NCBI RefSeq assembly: GCF_900110025.1
Contig: NZ_FOCE01000001.1
Location: 310,001 to 374,000, forward strand
Length of the DNA: 64,000 bases
Reading direction: 5' to 3'
Source of the DNA: Gemmobacter aquatilis
GTDB lineage: Bacteria > Pseudomonadota > Alphaproteobacteria > Rhodobacterales > Rhodobacteraceae
Both the position numbers and the translations under genes were made by a program. Of the stretch, positions 58,445-64,000 are shown in pieces (position 1 is the first letter of the stretch; every line of letters begins with the position of its first letter). Under the pieces are notes generated by a model. The model made no database searches and was not told the DNA's origin. It saw only the letters and a list, made by a program, of their open reading frames with translations.

Positions 58445-58627
58445 TCAGTGCGGCGGTTTCGCGGCTGCGATCTTGTTGTCGGCGATCCAGCGGGCGGCCA
58501 GAACCAGCGTGCCCATGGCGAAATCCTTGCCATGGGCGCCGATCATCTCTTGCGAGATTTCGGCGATGCGGGCGAAGAACGCATCCTTGCTGCGGTCTTC
58601 GGGCGAAAGGTCGGTGGTTTGGGACAT
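58445..58627 (-). CDS. Small hypothetical protein (60 aa)
   Basis: Starts at ATG 58627 with GGAGAAG upstream; ends 12 bases from the convergent gene. Acidic N-terminal half (SPEDRSKDAFFARIAEISQEM) and a hydrophobic segment FAMGTLVLAARWIADNK at the C-terminal end, which could be an amphipathic or membrane helix. Lies 22 bases downstream of the WD40-like gene and probably in the same transcript. Function unknown. Confidence 0.6.
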   Translation of the reverse strand: MSQTTDLSPEDRSKDAFFARIAEISQEMIGAHGKDFAMGTLVLAARWIADNKIAAAKPPH

Positions 58628-58649
58628 GGGTCTTCTCCGGTCTGGGCGG

Positions 58650-59774
58650 TTATTTGAACAGGTGGGGCGGAAAGGTGGCGAGGGCGATTTCACCATCGGC
58701 GGTGCCGATCGCCAGATGAGTGCCGCAGGCGGACCAGCCGAGGGTGGTGACCGCTGCGCCGGTGGCATGGCGCAGCATCATCTCGTCCGGGAGCCCGGCC
58801 TGCGCGACAATCACGGCGCCGTTGGCCATGCCTGCGGCGACCAGATCACGCGACGGATGGGCCGCGACACATTCGGTCAGCACCAGCCCGGGCCGCCCGC
58901 TGCGCAGCGCGCCGGTAGCGTCACTGTCGAAGGGCGCATCGCTGAGCGACCAGCCCGCTACGCGGAAGGCGCCCGCTGCGAAAACGGCACCTGCCTTGGT
59001 GTTGAAGCAGATCGACCGGGGCGGGGCGCGGAAATTACCGATGACGGTGACGCGTCCTGTCGCCAGTTGCATCAGCCACAGCCCGCCATCGCGGGCCGCC
59101 CCGCCGATCCAGCTTTCATCCGGGGCGCAAATGACCGGGCCATCGGTCTGCACCGCATGGCTTTCGGGCGGGCTGCCCGGCTGCCACAGAAACAGCGCCT
59201 GTTCCCCGGCAATTGCCAGCCGCCGCGACTGCGGCAGGAAGGTCAGCCCGTCCGGGCGGCAATGGGTGGGCAGCGCCTGAAACGGCACCAGATCGTCCTC
59301 GTCATGCAGCACGATGCCGCGCTCTTGCGCGATGGCGAAGCGGCCTTGCCCGTCAGAGGCCAGCGCGAACACCGGCTGAGTGCCTTTCAGCAGGCGAAGC
59401 ACTTGCCCGCGCGGTGTCAGGCGGAAGATCTGGCCATGCCGCCCCGCCACCAGAAACCCATGGGTGTTGGAGGGCGCAAGCCGCACCGCCCCGTCATCCA
59501 GCGGTTCGGTCAGCGTCGGGGGCGGCAGCGCCTTGCTGCGCGGGCGGATCGAGCTGCGCCCGGTATCCAGCTCTTGCCGGATGCGCTTTTCCGGCGGTTC
59601 GGGATCGGCCAGCGGCACCAGCGCCACACGCCCGTCGGCCAGCGCAAAGGCGACCGTCGTCATGTTGCGGTCGATGCAATGCGACACGACGGCACTTTCG
59701 GTCGGCCAGACGCGCGCCAGAAGATCATAGAGTGCGGGCTGGGCCGAGGGGCGGGGCAGGGTGGTCTGATCCAT
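58650..59774 (-). CDS. WD40-like beta-propeller protein
   Basis: 374 residues of repeated beta strands, e.g. VSHCIDRNMTTVAFALADGRVALVPL, GFLVAGRHGQIFRLTPRG and VTTLGWSACGTHLAIGTADGEIALATF, matching the WD40/quinoprotein-type propeller pattern of about seven blades. No signal peptide. Such propellers scaffold protein complexes. ATG 59774 follows AAGGA. It begins 11 bases after the coiled-coil gene, making a three-gene leftward unit. Partner unknown. Confidence 0.72.
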   Translation of the reverse strand: MDQTTLPRPSAQPALYDLLARVWPTESAVVSHCIDRNMTTVAFALADGRVALVPLADPEPPEKRIRQELDTGRSSIRPRSKALPPPTLTEPLDDGAVRLAPSNTHGFLVAGRHGQIFRLTPRGQVLRLLKGTQPVFALASDGQGRFAIAQERGIVLHDEDDLVPFQALPTHCRPDGLTFLPQSRRLAIAGEQALFLWQPGSPPESHAVQTDGPVICAPDESWIGGAARDGGLWLMQLATGRVTVIGNFRAPPRSICFNTKAGAVFAAGAFRVAGWSLSDAPFDSDATGALRSGRPGLVLTECVAAHPSRDLVAAGMANGAVIVAQAGLPDEMMLRHATGAAVTTLGWSACGTHLAIGTADGEIALATFPPHLFK

Positions 59775-59785
59775 GTTCTGTTCCT

Positions 59786-60067
59786 TCAACGCAAGGCGGC
59801 GATTTCGCGCGAAAGCGCGTTCAGCCGCTGTTCCATGTCTTCGATCCGCTGGTGGCAGGCTTCGGCGATGCTGCGCGCCTGCGCTTCGGTTTCCGCCGCT
59901 TCGGCCAGCGCTTCGGCATCGCCCTGTTCCAGCATCTGCCGGGCGAATCCGGCGGCGGCACAACGCTGCAACAGGCGGTGATACTCGCCAGTCAGGGCCG
60001 ACAGCGCAGCGGTTGTGGCGAATTGCTCTGTCAGAAGGGCTTGCTTTTCATCCCTAGGCGCCGTCAT
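59786..60067 (-). CDS. Small coiled-coil protein (93 aa)
   Basis: Helical throughout, with heptad-like ACHQRIEDMEQRLNALSREIAALR at the C-terminus and Ala/Glu-rich middle (QGDAEALAEAAETEAQA). ATG 60067 with GGAGGG at ideal spacing is chosen over ATG 60079. First gene of the leftward coiled-coil / WD40 / 60-aa unit, divergent from a 90-aa gene. A coiled coil next to a propeller suggests a complex; this is inference. Confidence 0.62.
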   Translation of the reverse strand: MTAPRDEKQALLTEQFATTAALSALTGEYHRLLQRCAAAGFARQMLEQGDAEALAEAAETEAQARSIAEACHQRIEDMEQRLNALSREIAALR

Positions 60068-60104
60068 TCTGCCCTCCATTCCCGACAGACCGGAGCAGAC
60101 CGCG

Positions 60105-60377
60105 ATGATCGCCGCCCCCGAAGCCCGTCTTTTTGCTGCATTGGCGCAGGCCGCCGAGGCTGCGCTGGGCGCCGATCATGCCGCGACGCGCGCCGCATTG
60201 CGCGCGGCCACCGACCCCGCGCCCGAACACGGCGCTGCCCTTCAGGCGGCACTTGACGCCCTGCCCGCAGCCACCCGCGATGGGTTGCTGGCGACCGCTC
60301 ATCGTCAGATGCGCGAGGATATCTCGGCGATCTGGGGGCTGTTGCCCGGCGCGGCGCTGGGCGGTGGGATGCACTGA
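60105..60377 (+). CDS. Small hypothetical protein (90 aa)
   Basis: Ala-rich helical protein: residues 1-40 are almost all Ala/Glu/Arg/Leu, then PAATRDGLLATAHRQMREDISAIWGLLP. GGAG lies ten bases before ATG 60105. Divergent from the coiled-coil gene by 37 bases and convergent with the 148-aa gene by 5 bases. No family recognised; a composition-biased shadow cannot be fully excluded. Confidence 0.5.
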   Translation: MIAAPEARLFAALAQAAEAALGADHAATRAALRAATDPAPEHGAALQAALDALPAATRDGLLATAHRQMREDISAIWGLLPGAALGGGMH

Positions 60378-60382
60378 GCCTG

Positions 60383-60829
60383 TCATGTGTTGCCCCTGAT
60401 CTGGCCCTCGGCCTCCATCAAAAGGGTGACGACGCGGGTGATCCCTTCGGAAAACCGCGCTTCGGCCATGTCGATATGATTGGCCAGCGCATCCCAGATA
60501 TCGACGCGCAGCATGGTTTCCGCGTCGCCGGTCAGGGTTTCAATCTCTGGCAGGCGGAACTGCCGCGCCAAGGATACGCCGGTAAAGACGAAATCCCGCA
60601 ATTCAACCGCGTGGCTGTCGATGAAGAACGGCAGCAGCGGATGCTCTGCCACCGTCACTCCCGCCTCGGCAAGGGCACGCTCCAGAAAGGCGCGGAAATG
60701 GCTGTGCAAAAGCTCCTGGCTCTGGCCCAGAAACCGCATGGTGAATACCAGATCCTGCGGCGCGCGCGCCACGACGTCCTGCGCGATCTTGCGCGAGTCC
60801 TGCAGGGAAAGGGGAATGGGATCTGACAT
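60383..60829 (-). CDS. Hypothetical protein (148 aa)
   Basis: Soluble helical protein starting MSDPIPLSLQDSRKIAQDVV. Notable segments: FTMRFLGQSQELLHSHFRAFLERAL and DIWDALANHIDMAEARFSEGITRVV. No domain recognised. ATG 60829 has an indistinct ribosome site. It is divergent from the monooxygenase regulatory region, so its promoter would share the 560-base spacer. Confidence 0.58.
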   Translation of the reverse strand: MSDPIPLSLQDSRKIAQDVVARAPQDLVFTMRFLGQSQELLHSHFRAFLERALAEAGVTVAEHPLLPFFIDSHAVELRDFVFTGVSLARQFRLPEIETLTGDAETMLRVDIWDALANHIDMAEARFSEGITRVVTLLMEAEGQIRGNT

Positions 60830-60963
60830 TGCGCGGCCCTTCGGCTTGCCTGACCGGACCAATGCCGGACTGATGTCATCCTACCATCCCAAACGCGCCC
60901 AAAGAAACGGCGAAAATTTCATAACTTGCTGATTTTCAATATGAAATATGAAAACATGTGAAA

Positions 60964-61001
60964 CAGATGTAACGTTATTTAACGCTGGTCCGTTACACCT
61001 G
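60964..61001. promoter_or_regulatory. Distal inverted repeat, candidate activator site
   Basis: CAGATGTAACG (60964-60974) and CGTTACACCTG (60991-61001) are inverted copies matching at 10 of 11 positions with a 16-base spacer. About 340-370 bases upstream of the predicted transcription start. Confidence 0.5.
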
Positions 61002-61129
61002 TTGCCAAGGATTACATGCCGCGTTGCCGCGCCAATTTGTCGCGGTGCGGCAATGGTCCGGCGCGGCGAATCGCAGCCGGGATGGCCGTATCAGACCGAA
61101 CAGGCACCAATTGTCTCAACTCTGCACGG

Positions 61130-61175
61130 TTTTACACCTGAGACGCGTTACAGCTGTAACACATCGCAACACCTG
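61130..61175. promoter_or_regulatory. Proximal repeat cluster, candidate enhancer for a sigma-54 activator
   Basis: TTTTACACCTG (61130-61140), the perfect 14-base palindrome GTTACAGCTGTAAC (61147-61160), and ACACCTG (61169-61175). All carry the TTACANCTG or ACACCTG core also found at 60991-61001. Centre about 180 bases upstream of the predicted start, a normal enhancer distance for sigma-54 promoters. Confidence 0.58.
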
Positions 61176-61245
61176 ACCGGTTTGCCATCTTCGCTGCAGC
61201 CGGAAAGCCGCGTTTCAGGCGCATATTTTTTGATTCCTTCAATTT

Positions 61246-61258
61246 CAATGGGTTGATG
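61246..61258 (-). promoter_or_regulatory. IHF-like site
   Basis: CAATGGGTTGATG matches the reverse of WATCAANNNNTTR at all but the last position, and has an AT-rich flank (ATATTTTTTGATT). It lies between the repeat cluster and the -24/-12 element, where IHF bending would bring activator to polymerase. Confidence 0.45.
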
Positions 61259-61305
61259 AAGATTTGCCCCATGGCCCCGCATTATTTGCACGGCCAACCG
61301 GCCCG

Positions 61306-61323
61306 TTGGCATCGCCTCTGCTT
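61306..61323 (+). promoter_or_regulatory. Sigma-54 (-24/-12) promoter of the monooxygenase operon
   Basis: TTGGCATCGCCTCTGCTT: GG at 61308-61309 and GC at 61320-61321 separated by exactly ten bases, fitting TTGGCAC-N5-TTGCT except two positions. Predicted start near 61333, giving a leader of about 258 bases before the hydroxylase gene. Confidence 0.68.
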
Positions 61324-61390
61324 GTATCCCTGACAGAAGAAGCCGGGCTCCGATGCAGGGCAGGCGCAAGAACGAAGGATGGGAGGAGAC

Positions 61391-61594
61391 ATGAGGGCGA
61401 CCATAACCGCCGCAACGCCAGAAGCGTGCCGGTCGGCTGCGGGATTTTCGCTCTTTTCCCCCCGGAACCTTTGCCGTGAACCGCAGACCCGGCCCGCCCC
61501 TGTGGCTGCCGGCCCATCCCCGGGTGGCTCCATTCCGCCCACCGGCATCGGGCAACCGCCCTTGTCGTCCAACTCAAGGAGGCTCATGGCATGA
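61391..61594 (+). CDS. 67-codon leader open frame coupled to the monooxygenase gene
   Basis: ATG 61391 has a near-perfect GGGAGGAG ribosome site, and the stop TGA (61592-61594) overlaps the hydroxylase ATG as ATGA, the hallmark of translational coupling. The product is Pro/Arg/Ala-rich with no domain seen; three Cys or fewer and no signal peptide. It may be a short protein, or a leader whose translation opens the next gene's start. No homolog is recalled; composition is like untranslated GC-rich sequence, so it could be fortuitous. Confidence 0.42.
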   Translation: MRATITAATPEACRSAAGFSLFSPRNLCREPQTRPAPVAAGPSPGGSIPPTGIGQPPLSSNSRRLMA

Positions 61595-63258
61595 CGTCTT
61601 TGACGCTCAACAAGATCACGTCCCAGCGCGGTATTTCCGTTGGTGAGGCTACGAAGAAGATTTCGGACCTCGGCTGGAACCCGACCTATGTTCAGGAAGC
61701 GGCAACCTTCCCGACCGATTACAAGATCAACAAGGCCCCGCGCGACCCGATGAAACAGGTTCTGCGCTCCTACTTCCCGATGCAGGAAGAAAAGGACAAC
61801 CGGGTTTACGGCGCACTCGACGCCGCGCTGCGCGGCGACATGTTCCGCAACGTGCAGCCGCGCTGGGTGGAATGGATGAAGCTGTTCCTGGCGATCATTC
61901 CGTTCCCGGAAATCTCGGCGGCGCGCTCGATGGCCATGGTGGCGCGCATCGCCCCCGGCGAAGACCTGCGCACCGGCTTCACCATGCAGATGGTCGATGA
62001 ATTCCGCCACTCCACCATTCAGATGAACCTGAAGAAGTGGTACATGGAAAACTACATCGACCCGGCGGGCTTCGACATTACCGAAGAAGCGTTCGGCAAG
62101 TGCTATGCCACCACCATCGGCCGTCAGTTCGGCGAAGGCTTCATCACCGGCGACGTGATGACCTCTGCCTGCATGTATCTGACCGTGGTTGCCGAAACCG
62201 CCTTCACCAACACGCTGTTCGTGGCCATGCCGTCCGAAGCCGCCCGCAACGGCGACTATGCGCTGCCCACCGTGTTCCTGTCGGTGCAGTCGGATGAAAG
62301 CCGCCACATCGGCAACGGCCACTCGCTGCTGATGGCCGCGCTGAAAGAGCCGGAAAACCACCTGCTTCTGGAACGCGACCTGCGTTATGCGTTCTGGCAG
62401 AACCACGCCATCGTCGATGCCGCCATCGGCACGCTGATCGAATACGGCACCACCAACCGCGACAAGGAAAAGGAATCCTACGCGGAAATGTGGCACCGCT
62501 GGATCTTTGAAGACTACTACCGCACCTACATGCTGCCGCTGGAAAAATACGGCATCAAGGTGCACCACGACGACGTGCAGGAAGCCTGGAACCGCATCAC
62601 CAAGAAGAACTACGTCCACAAGGTGGCCCAGTTCTTTGCCGTGGGCTGGCCGGTGAACTTCTGGCGGATCGAAGCCCAGACCGACAAGGACTTCGAATGG
62701 TTCGAGCACAAGTATCCGGGCTGGTATGCCGAATTCGGCGAGTTCTGGAAATGGTATGCGAAACTGTCGAAGCCGGGTCAGAAGGTCATCACCTTCAACG
62801 AGGAAGTCGGCTACGTCTATCCGCATCGCTGCTGGTCGTGCCTTGTGCCCTGCCTCATCCGCGAAGACATCGTGACCGACACGATCGACGGTCAGGTGCA
62901 CACCTTCGCCCATGAGCTGGACCGCTGGACCGCCGTCGAGGCCTTCTCGAGCGAGTATCAGGGCCGTCCGACCCCGGCGATGGGCAAGTTCTCGGGCAAG
63001 CGTGAATGGGAAACCCTGTATCACGGCTGGGATCTGGCCGATGCGATCAAGGATCTGAACTTTGTCCGTGAAGACGGCAAGACGCTGGTCCCGCAACCGC
63101 ACCTGCGCTTCGATAACAAGGACATGTGGACGCTCGACGACGTGCGCGGCCACACCCTGATGTCGCCGCTGACCCTGCTGCGCGAAATGTCGCCCGAGGC
63201 GCGCGAAGCGCATCTGGCCGAATACCGCCGCGGCTTCACCATCAATCCCTGCAACTGA
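61591..63258 (+). CDS. prmA: Propane-monooxygenase-type di-iron hydroxylase, alpha subunit
   Basis: Large subunit of a soluble di-iron monooxygenase that inserts oxygen into short alkanes, ketones or phenol. 555 aa. Iron ligands read directly: Glu107 (FPEIS), Glu137 and His140 (DEFRH), Glu202 (VAETAF), Glu236 and His239 (DESRH); their spacing (30, 3, 62, 34, 3) equals that of methane monooxygenase MmoX. The sequence (DPMKQVLRSYFPMQEEKDNRVYGA, GDVMTSACMYLTVVAE) and a C-terminal PHRCWSCLVPC Cys cluster match PrmA/MimA (group 5), not MmoX. AAGGAGG precedes ATG 61591. Expected partners reductase, beta and coupling protein follow, beginning at 63362. Confidence 0.93.
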   Translation: MTSLTLNKITSQRGISVGEATKKISDLGWNPTYVQEAATFPTDYKINKAPRDPMKQVLRSYFPMQEEKDNRVYGALDAALRGDMFRNVQPRWVEWMKLFLAIIPFPEISAARSMAMVARIAPGEDLRTGFTMQMVDEFRHSTIQMNLKKWYMENYIDPAGFDITEEAFGKCYATTIGRQFGEGFITGDVMTSACMYLTVVAETAFTNTLFVAMPSEAARNGDYALPTVFLSVQSDESRHIGNGHSLLMAALKEPENHLLLERDLRYAFWQNHAIVDAAIGTLIEYGTTNRDKEKESYAEMWHRWIFEDYYRTYMLPLEKYGIKVHHDDVQEAWNRITKKNYVHKVAQFFAVGWPVNFWRIEAQTDKDFEWFEHKYPGWYAEFGEFWKWYAKLSKPGQKVITFNEEVGYVYPHRCWSCLVPCLIREDIVTDTIDGQVHTFAHELDRWTAVEAFSSEYQGRPTPAMGKFSGKREWETLYHGWDLADAIKDLNFVREDGKTLVPQPHLRFDNKDMWTLDDVRGHTLMSPLTLLREMSPEAREAHLAEYRRGFTINPCN

Positions 63259-63265
63259 CGCAGGG

Positions 63266-63292
63266 GCGGGGGCCGGCCGGTTCGGCCCCCGC
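63266..63292 (+). repeat. Intercistronic hairpin between the hydroxylase and reductase genes
   Basis: GCGGGGGCCG (63266-63275) and CGGCCCCCGC (63283-63292) form a perfect 10-bp all-GC stem with a 7-base loop, eight bases after the hydroxylase stop. No T-run follows, so it is more likely an mRNA-stabilising or partial-termination element that lets the hydroxylase exceed the reductase. Confidence 0.6.
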
Positions 63293-63361
63293 ATCCCCAA
63301 CCACATGACGAAGGGGCGGCCCGCGCGGTCGCCGGACTGACGGCAAGGGAGGCCGGACAGA

Positions 63362-64000
63362 ATGGGCGAGGTTTACAACGTAAGGCTGGAGCCTGTCGGC
63401 GTGGAATTCGAGGTGAACGAGAACGAGACCGTTCTCGATGCCGCGTTCCGCCAGGGCATCTCGCTGCCGCATGGCTGCAAGGAGGGTCAGTGTTCGGCCT
63501 GCAAATGCGTGCTGATCGACGGCGAGGTGGAGATGCTGAAATATTCCACCTTCGCGCTCAACGAAAGTGATCGCGACGGCGGGCAGATTCTGATGTGCCG
63601 GGCGCTGCCCTATGACAACCTGACGATCGACCTCTTGAACTATGATGAAGAGGTTCTGTCGAAGTCGATCCCCGTCAAGGAATTCGCAGGCCGGATCACC
63701 GATTTCCAAAAGCTGACGCATGACATTCGCGGCGTGCAGATCGAGCTGGACGCTCCGCTGAAATTCTGGGCGGGCCAGTATGTCGATATCACAGTTACCA
63801 CGGAAGAAGGGGAGACGATCACGCGTTCGTTCTCCATGGCAAATCCGCCGAGCGAAACCCAAAAGCTCTCCTTCATCATCAAAAAGTACCCCGACGGAAA
63901 ATTCTCCAACGAGCTCGACAGCGGCGGAATCCGCGCCGGAGCCTCCGTCCGGGTCAACGGGCCCTTCGGGATGTGCTTCCGGCGGGAAGACCGGCAAGGG
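63362..64000 (+). CDS. prmB: Propane-monooxygenase reductase subunit, 3' end beyond window
   Basis: NADH-acceptor reductase that feeds electrons to the di-iron hydroxylase. The open frame runs to the window end (213 codons seen; family about 340). N-terminal plant-type [2Fe-2S] ferredoxin domain with ligands Cys39, Cys44, Cys47 and Cys79 (GCKEGQCSAC...LMCRA), then the FAD-binding barrel (about 105-205) with WAGQYVDI and the flavin motif RSFSMANPP at 155-163. The NAD domain is cut off. ATG 63362 follows GGGAGG. Order alpha-reductase is that of prmABCD/mimABCD. Confidence 0.93.
   Translation, partial: MGEVYNVRLEPVGVEFEVNENETVLDAAFRQGISLPHGCKEGQCSACKCVLIDGEVEMLKYSTFALNESDRDGGQILMCRALPYDNLTIDLLNYDEEVLSKSIPVKEFAGRITDFQKLTHDIRGVQIELDAPLKFWAGQYVDITVTTEEGETITRSFSMANPPSETQKLSFIIKKYPDGKFSNELDSGGIRAGASVRVNGPFGMCFRREDRQG

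Larger units (their letters stand above)
60830..61390. promoter_or_regulatory. 560-base regulatory region upstream of the monooxygenase operon
   Basis: No credible gene. More AT-rich than its surroundings at 60910-60960 and 61220-61260. Holds activator-like repeats (60964-61175), an IHF-like site (61246-61258) and a sigma-54-like promoter (61306-61323), listed separately. This is a large control region for a genome with otherwise tight spacing. Confidence 0.7.

Noticed and set aside
58426-58450. Hairpin between the 321-aa gene and the 60-aa gene as a terminator
   Set aside because: The stem has a 3-base bulge and no T-run, too weak to report as a terminator.
61591-63258. Methane monooxygenase hydroxylase MmoX
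   Set aside because: Iron ligand spacing is shared, but the surrounding sequence and the alpha-then-reductase gene order are those of PrmA/MimA; a beta subunit does not follow directly as in mmo operons.

Overview
This window looks like chromosomal DNA of a high-GC alphaproteobacterium of the Rhodobacteraceae (Rhodobacter / Tabrizicola / Gemmobacter type). The evidence is the RegB-SenC-RegA-HvrA-AhcY redox-regulator locus, a DivL-like PAS protein without a kinase domain, the Smr-MltA-Tim44-FxsA-SecB-DnaQ-CoaE-AroE-Maf block facing HemJ-Rho-MnmE-MnmG-RsmG-ParA-ParB, RegB-family sequence details, and RpoH-style promoters. The species cannot be fixed from sequence alone. No insertion sequence, prophage, CRISPR array or rRNA was seen.

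Layout. 1-3.1 kb: 5'-truncated nagA, a family-2 glycosyltransferase and UDP-galactopyranose mutase (galactofuranose glycan synthesis). 3.1-5.8 kb: hslV and hslU, separated by an inverted Tat-signal gene, each with its own heat-shock-type promoter. 5.9-13.2 kb: a lipoprotein hydrolase and the leftward housekeeping block ending in maf. 13.18-13.59 kb: a non-coding region with several DnaA-box-like sites and a pyrimidine/AT-rich tract, the best candidate for the chromosomal origin (oriC). 13.6-21 kb: the rightward block hemJ-rho-mnmE-mnmG-rsmG-parA-parB. Four parS sites (11.5, 16.8, 18.7 and 22.6 kb) surround the candidate origin, so this is the origin/centromere region. 21-31.6 kb: DUF454, hemW, rdgB, rph, hrcA-grpE, mutS, malic enzyme and a ribokinase-like gene. 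31.6-41.7 kb: a leftward operon tsaE-amgK-murU-addB-addA preceded by divL, which has a perfect CtrA-type box upstream. 41.7-47 kb: regB, senC, regA, hvrA, an HD hydrolase and ahcY. 47-54.5 kb: a methyltransferase, DUF2853, a candidate small RNA, EVE and YciI genes, gpsA-tsaD, hemD-mic60-hemY and tRNA-Thr(CGT). 54.5-57.4 kb: oxyR, a glyoxalase-family gene and rpoN.

57.4-64 kb is the accessory part. It has a set of unrecognised genes (including a WD40-like propeller and several small proteins), then a 560-base regulatory region, then a soluble di-iron monooxygenase operon: a propane-monooxygenase-type (PrmA/MimA, group 5) hydroxylase alpha subunit and its ferredoxin-reductase subunit, cut by the window end. 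The upstream region has the architecture of a sigma-54 promoter: repeated and palindromic activator-type sites, an IHF-like site, and a GG-N10-GC -24/-12 element. A 67-codon open frame with a strong ribosome-binding site ends in ATGA overlap with the monooxygenase start. A copy of rpoN lies 3.9 kb from this promoter.

How it fits together: most of the window is core replication, repair, tRNA-modification and heat-shock machinery. Origin firing (DnaA boxes), origin segregation (ParA/ParB/parS) and possibly cell-cycle control (CtrA box-DivL) sit together. RegBA/HvrA would supply redox control. The right end is an inducible hydrocarbon or ketone oxidation module probably driven by RpoN.
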